From: Aureispira anguillae
GTDB taxonomy: Bacteria > Bacteroidota > Bacteroidia > Chitinophagales > Saprospiraceae
NCBI RefSeq assembly: GCF_026000115.1
Contig: NZ_AP026867.1
Coordinates: forward strand, 1,333,501 to 1,397,500
Direction of reading: 5' to 3'
Length of the DNA stretch: 64,000 bases
The position numbers were made by a program, and so were the translations under genes. Of this stretch, positions 59,438-64,000 are shown one piece after another. Below the pieces are notes generated by a model, which did not search any database, was not told where the DNA came from, and saw only the letters and a list, made by a program, of their open reading frames with translations. Position 1 is the first letter of the stretch. Every line of letters starts with the position of its first letter.

Positions 59438-62014
59438 ATGAAATTATTAAAAATATACTCAACCATTGGTTTATGGGTTTTGATTTCCTATATGGGCTTT
59501 TCACAAGGAAACAAGCCTATTGAATGGACCAATTTTGATGCAGCACCAGAATTTTCTTCCTTATTAGAATACGAAGGAGATTTATACACGACCTATGAAA
59601 GAGAAGTACAAAAATTGGTTCGTATAAAAAATGAACAGATTGATACCAGTATACCTTACCAATTGGAAAAACGCCCTACTAAATCAATGGAAATAGAAGG
59701 CATGGCAGTAGTGGACAGTCTATTTTTATTGTTAGACGAAACGAATGCATTGATTCATGTTCTAAATATCAATGATTATAAAAAGGGCAAAGAGATGGTT
59801 GCCTATTCTATTGAAACAGGATTAAAAAAGGCTAAAGAGGAGTCGTCTAAGTACGGCTTAGAAGGCATTGCTGTAAATCCAGAAAAGAAACAGATTTATC
59901 TTGCCCGTGAAAATATTGAAGGAACGACCGATAAAACGGTGATTTATCGGTTTCAATATGCTATCAATGCCCAAGATGGTCGTTTGGAAATGAAGGGGAT
60001 CGATTCTACCACAGTACATTTTTCAGAAAATTATCGAGTGGCAGATCTTTATTATTTCAATGCTACTTTATATGCGCTTGCTACCCATCAAAAAAACAAT
60101 AAATACACTATTTTTTCTATGGAGATAGTCGAAAGTAGTGGAAATTTGCTAAGAAATACTGACGGGATACTAAAGAACCCAACGGTGGTATTTGACTTTT
60201 CAAAAAAGGGTACTTCCCAAGCTAATTATGAGGGAATGGTGGGATACCAGAATAGTTTTTATGTACTATCTGATGAAAGCGAAAAACAGAAGCGTTCCTT
60301 CTTATTAAAACTTGATCCTAAGGAAATACCTACGGAGGTAGATACTAATATTACTCCGTTCAAAACTCCTAATGTCAATGGAATAAAGTCAAGTTCCAAT
60401 CTGTTTTTATGTAGTGATTTTTTAGCGGACGAAAATCTCCAAAAAAAAGGCAGTTGTTGTCCTTTAAATATCAAGTGTTGTGATACAATTCCGAATAAAT
60501 TTAATTGGGTCTTTCAGGCAAATTGCATGGCATATCTCGAGAAGAACAACAATGCTATTACGCCTAAATACATTACGGTGTACGACAAACGAGATGGAAC
60601 ACTTTCTTATCTAAAACTTAAACGGAAGAAGGAACAAAAGAAAAAAAAGAAAAAAAAGAAAGAGGAGAATAAAGACCAAGAGCCAAAACCCAAAAATAAT
60701 AACAACAATTCAACAGATAAGAAAAAAGAATGTACCAATAACAACTGCAAAGCATTTAATTTTGAATATGTAAAGCCCAAAAAAGTAATCTTTCCTATTG
60801 CGGGTAGAGAGATGTTATTTGTGGTCATTGAAGAGGATGAAAGTATTAATTTAGAGGTAGGGAGCGAACAGTATTTTCTAGAATATGAAAGCGCTTTTAA
60901 AACAATCATTGAAAGTGGCGGCAAACCTGCTCCCGCAAGTGATGCGACTCCTAAGGCTAAATCTAAAGCTTCAGATGTTGGTGATGATAAAGCGGAGTTA
61001 GTAGAGGAGAAGGAAAGTAGAACACAATTAGATAAGCTAGCGATCCTAAGAGAAGCCCTAGCTACCTTAAATAAGCACCATCATGCAAAGGTCATTATAT
61101 CGCAACAATACTACGACGATTTATTTTGTTTGAGATTTAGCATTATGGAGGAATTTGGAACAGGAAATTTTATTAAAGATTCTGTTAGTAGAGCCAATCT
61201 AATCATAGAAGCCAAGCAATTGGAAACGGAATTGCTAAAGGTGTTTAGTGATAATCCAACTCCCAAGGCGTTATTTCTAATTGGGGCAATAAAAGTAGCG
61301 TATCTTGAATTTGCGTTAAAACAGTTGGAGGGCTACAAAACTTATTTTAGGCAAATAACCATCCCAGATGAAGACGTTTTTAAGTTTACCTTAAAAAAAG
61401 GAGAAGGAAATGCGATAAAGAATATTCTAAGCAGGAGTTTTAGAGTGAGTGGCGGATTTAAAATAGATTTTAGTGCGGGAGTCTTTCTATCGGGGCTTTC
61501 TACCCGTGAATATGTAGTCCAAACCCATCATTATAAATATAAAACGGCTTCTTTTTCCGTCAATTCTTCGGGGGGAATAGATACAACTTATACGGGGCAA
61601 TTGAGAGATACCTCAGGGTATAAAATTCATATAAAAGACCCCAAAATGAACTATGGCGTGGGCTTATTATCTCATGCTTATTTTAGAACAGGATTGCACA
61701 GTAATTTTGCGCTATCTACAGGCTTATTGGTTAACGATGTTGGCGTGCAAATACTAGTGGGCGGTTCGCTATTGCTAAATATCAAAAACTCTAGATTGTC
61801 CCTGACTTCTGGGCTCGTGATTGGGCAACGAAGAATTATATCACCCACTGCCGAGCCTTATTTGTGGGATGAAACAGAAAAAGATGGCTCTGTTTATGAT
61901 TTACCAGGAGAGGTGCCCGTTTTGTATAATGTGACAGATGTTCCTACTTTTGTACAATGGAATTGTAGCTGGTTTTTTGGATTGACCTATAATTTTAGTT
62001 CGATTTCAATTTAG
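59438..62014 (+). CDS. Exported beta-propeller / beta-barrel chimera
   Basis: 858 residues from MKLLKIYSTIGLWVLISYMG, a signal peptide; an in-frame TTG 60 bp upstream is ignored. Residues about 25-330 look like a six-bladed propeller of the esterase-like phytase/SdiA-regulated type (EIEGMAVVDSLFLLLDETNA, KYGLEGIAVNPEKKQIYL). A low-complexity Lys/Glu/Asn stretch (about 385-430) and a middle helical part follow. The C-terminal ~180 residues are amphipathic strands ending WFFGLTYNFSS, as in an outer-membrane barrel. Overall role unknown. Confidence 0.72.
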   Translation: MKLLKIYSTIGLWVLISYMGFSQGNKPIEWTNFDAAPEFSSLLEYEGDLYTTYEREVQKLVRIKNEQIDTSIPYQLEKRPTKSMEIEGMAVVDSLFLLLDETNALIHVLNINDYKKGKEMVAYSIETGLKKAKEESSKYGLEGIAVNPEKKQIYLARENIEGTTDKTVIYRFQYAINAQDGRLEMKGIDSTTVHFSENYRVADLYYFNATLYALATHQKNNKYTIFSMEIVESSGNLLRNTDGILKNPTVVFDFSKKGTSQANYEGMVGYQNSFYVLSDESEKQKRSFLLKLDPKEIPTEVDTNITPFKTPNVNGIKSSSNLFLCSDFLADENLQKKGSCCPLNIKCCDTIPNKFNWVFQANCMAYLEKNNNAITPKYITVYDKRDGTLSYLKLKRKKEQKKKKKKKKEENKDQEPKPKNNNNNSTDKKKECTNNNCKAFNFEYVKPKKVIFPIAGREMLFVVIEEDESINLEVGSEQYFLEYESAFKTIIESGGKPAPASDATPKAKSKASDVGDDKAELVEEKESRTQLDKLAILREALATLNKHHHAKVIISQQYYDDLFCLRFSIMEEFGTGNFIKDSVSRANLIIEAKQLETELLKVFSDNPTPKALFLIGAIKVAYLEFALKQLEGYKTYFRQITIPDEDVFKFTLKKGEGNAIKNILSRSFRVSGGFKIDFSAGVFLSGLSTREYVVQTHHYKYKTASFSVNSSGGIDTTYTGQLRDTSGYKIHIKDPKMNYGVGLLSHAYFRTGLHSNFALSTGLLVNDVGVQILVGGSLLLNIKNSRLSLTSGLVIGQRRIISPTAEPYLWDETEKDGSVYDLPGEVPVLYNVTDVPTFVQWNCSWFFGLTYNFSSISI

Positions 62015-62038
62015 TAAATTAGGTCTATGTACAGGACA

Positions 62039-62167
62039 ACCCAGCTTGCTGGCTCACGAGGTACGAACTAAGCGTAGCGACTTCATGAACAAAGTGAACT
62101 AGTAACACCACGTAGTAGCAGCGCAGCTAAACGAAGTGAGCTAATAGCTAATATACTAGTAGCTAAA
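62039..62167 (+). repeat. Mosaic intergenic repeat, 62 kb copy
   Basis: Contains CCCAGCTTGCTGGCTCACGAG, a complement of words at 18.66 and 23.4 kb, then AACTAGTAACACCAC and AGCTAAAC, shared in order with 4701-4770. Short inverted words (AGCTAATAGCT, ACTAGTAGCT) end the block. Confidence 0.65.
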
Positions 62168-62220
62168 ATTTTTTAGTATAAAAGATAGGACCTTTGCTTA
62201 ATGATTATTTGGATTTAAGA

Positions 62221-62267
62221 TTAGAGCTTAGACTCCAATTGAACGGTTATTGGAGTCTAAGCTCTAA
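62221..62267. terminator. Long perfect hairpin between convergent genes
   Basis: Perfect 19-bp arms TTAGAGCTTAGACTCCAAT and complement with a 9-nt loop. It lies between the chimera gene and the convergent LRR gene. The following sequence is only weakly T-rich, so it is probably a bidirectional terminator, but a dispersed hairpin is possible. Confidence 0.6.
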
Positions 62268-62305
62268 AATTTCATAGCGAAGCGATCTAAAAAATAGAAT
62301 GCTTA

Positions 62306-64000
62306 TCAATAATCTTCTTCCATCCATATAATTGAACAATGGGGGAGTAGCGCTTCAATTTCAGTTCTTTTTTCTTTAGGAATAGGATTATCGGTGAAGT
62401 TGAGATACTTTAATTGTGGAAGTTCCTGAATTGCCACAGGTAAATTAGTGAACTGGTTAGCAGCTAAGCCAATATAGTTCAGTTTGGAGAGCTTTTTAAG
62501 GCTTTGGGGTAAGTTGGTAAATTGATTGGCATCCAAATGCAAAGCAGTTAGATTTGTAAGGTCTCCGATATTTTGGGGCAATGCATTCAAACGATTGTGC
62601 ATGAGGTTAAGATGGGTTAAATTAGAGAGCTTTCCAATACTTTCAGGAATGGTAGTTAATTGATTTGCAATTAAGTTTAAGCTGCTTAAGTTAGAGAGCT
62701 TTTTAATGAGGTCAGGAAGCGTTGTTAGTTGATTTAAACTAAGATCTAAATCGGTTAAATTCGATAACTTTTCAATGCTTTTAGGCACTGTGGTTAATTG
62801 GTTGGAACTAAGACTTAACTTCGTTAGGTTGGTGAAATCTCCAATACTTTCAGGGAGCTTTGGGAGTTGGTTATAACTTAGGTCTAATTCGGTTAATTGG
62901 CTCAGTTTTTTAATGCCTTTAGGCAAAGCCGTTAGCTGATTACGAGACAAACCCAAATAACGCAATTGAGAAAGTTTTGAAATGCATTCGGGCAATGTCT
63001 TAAAGTTAGCATCCAGTAAATCTAAGTGTGTTAAGTTGGTGAGCTCCCCAATACTTTCTGGGAAGGCAGTCATTGCCGTACGGTATAAATTTAAATGGGT
63101 TAGCTTGGAAAGCTTTTTAATGCTCTTGGGTAATGCTTGTAGCTTTTCATTATAGCCCAATTTTAAATGCTGTAACTTAGATAAATCCCCAATACTTTCT
63201 GGAATTTTTTGGATCGAATTATTAGACACTAGGTTTAAAAATACCAAATTAGAAAGCTGCCCAATGGTTTCGGGCAAGTGGTATAGACTGCTATAGCTCA
63301 AATCTAAAAAGGTTAGTTTGGAGAGTTGTTCTATATTTTTAGGCAGTTCATACAAGCCATTGTTGCTCAAATCTAGGTACCTTAGTTCAGAAAGTGCTGA
63401 AATACTATCGGCCACCGTTCCCAAATAATTATTATGACTCAGATCTAAATGCCTTAATTTAGAAAGCTTTCCAATATGTTCAGGGATAAGATGCAATTTA
63501 TTGTGACTCAAGTCTAAGTGTCTTAGATGCTTGCATTTTGAGAGCGCCTCAGGAATTTCTCGGATGTTATTGCCAACTAGACTTAAATAGCTCAACTTAG
63601 AAAGCTTGTTAAGTTCTTCAGGAATTGCCTTTAATTGGCAAGAATGCAATATTAGAATTTCCAATTGAGGATAATCCAAAATCTTTTTTGGAAATTCGGT
63701 CAGCACTTGATGACTTAAATCCAATGCTTTGGTTTCGGCACTTAGTTCCTCCACGTTTTCTGCCAATTGATATTTATTGCCCAAGCTATCCATCAGTAAA
63801 AAAGGCGTTGGAGCATTACCCATTGAGGAGTATTTTACTTTGGCAAAGCCCGTCTCACTATTAAAATTTTCTGCTGCCTCAAACTGACAGGGAATGACCC
63901 TATTTCCCGTTTTGTCGATATAGCCCCAATAGCCTGTTGTCTGATACTGATTTTTTTCGTAAGCCAACGCTAATTTATCGTCGTAAAAATAGATGGCATC
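62306..64000 (-). CDS. WG-repeat / leucine-rich-repeat protein (5' end missing)
   Basis: The frame is open to the window edge, so the N-terminus is outside. The visible 564 residues begin with part of a WG (KWG) repeat region (GYWGYIDKTGNRVIPCQFE), then about 19 leucine-rich repeats of 23 residues in the consensus LTHLDLSxNQLTxLPxSIGK, and end in a short cap (EIEALLPHCSIIWMEEDY). The repeats form a curved interaction surface. The WG-plus-LRR combination occurs in Bacteroidota but has no known function. Whether it has a signal peptide is not visible. Confidence 0.88.
   Translation of the reverse strand, partial: DAIYFYDDKLALAYEKNQYQTTGYWGYIDKTGNRVIPCQFEAAENFNSETGFAKVKYSSMGNAPTPFLLMDSLGNKYQLAENVEELSAETKALDLSHQVLTEFPKKILDYPQLEILILHSCQLKAIPEELNKLSKLSYLSLVGNNIREIPEALSKCKHLRHLDLSHNKLHLIPEHIGKLSKLRHLDLSHNNYLGTVADSISALSELRYLDLSNNGLYELPKNIEQLSKLTFLDLSYSSLYHLPETIGQLSNLVFLNLVSNNSIQKIPESIGDLSKLQHLKLGYNEKLQALPKSIKKLSKLTHLNLYRTAMTAFPESIGELTNLTHLDLLDANFKTLPECISKLSQLRYLGLSRNQLTALPKGIKKLSQLTELDLSYNQLPKLPESIGDFTNLTKLSLSSNQLTTVPKSIEKLSNLTDLDLSLNQLTTLPDLIKKLSNLSSLNLIANQLTTIPESIGKLSNLTHLNLMHNRLNALPQNIGDLTNLTALHLDANQFTNLPQSLKKLSKLNYIGLAANQFTNLPVAIQELPQLKYLNFTDNPIPKEKRTEIEALLPHCSIIWMEEDY

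Overview
The window is a piece of a Bacteroidota chromosome. The evidence is AT-rich DNA with almost only ATG starts, several promoters of the Bacteroidota type (TTTG near -33, TAnnTTTG near -7, best before topA and argH), two proteins ending in type IX secretion (Por) sorting domains, and DUF4625, DUF4386 and DUF5367 proteins. The general gene style suggests the Saprospiria, perhaps an Aureispira-like bacterium, but that genus-level guess is inference. I saw no rRNA, tRNA, CRISPR array, transposase or prophage gene.

Layout. 1-6.5 kb: the start of a membrane protein, an ADP-ribosylglycohydrolase, a class 3 lipase, a thiolase, pdxJ and a short-chain dehydrogenase. 6.6-14.8 kb: a Crp/Fnr regulator with a DUF5367 membrane protein, a PEBP protein, an AraC regulator, a MarR/FMN-reductase pair with visible repeated operator-like sites, a large acyl-CoA dehydrogenase/oxidase, a GNAT acetyltransferase and a DUF4442 hotdog protein. 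15-24.4 kb: topA, a lipoprotein, pirin, a glyoxalase-fold protein, then an MFS transporter/Crp regulator/unknown-protein block bracketed by inverted repeats, and a DUF4386 protein. 24.6-33.5 kb: murF, a membrane protein, an M1 and an M16 peptidase, and two small metal-binding-looking lipoproteins. 34.2-40.1 kb: five consecutive FKBP-type prolyl isomerase genes holding seven FKBP domains. 40.2-48.4 kb: a TPR protein, argH, a CodA-like amidohydrolase, a peptide-type solute-binding protein and a secreted T9SS protein. 48.8-56.1 kb: a plus-strand run of small, mostly unrecognised genes (MORN-like proteins, a TonB C-terminal protein, DUF1877, YciI, a cryptic LAS-type metallopeptidase) ending in a third Crp regulator. 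56.3-64 kb: a cupin, a T9SS protein with nearly identical 282-bp internal repeats, a beta-propeller/beta-barrel chimera, and a WG/leucine-rich-repeat protein cut by the window edge.

Housekeeping genes (pdxJ, topA, murF, argH) are scattered singly among lineage-specific genes. The intergenic space is unusually structured: a 163-bp element with terminal inverted repeats occurs twice with one visible base difference, a second family carries a long perfect hairpin, and a third family is a mosaic of short palindromic words in at least eight gaps. With the FKBP array, these non-coding repeats are the least explained content here. All similarity statements come from reading the sequence; no database search or folding was run.
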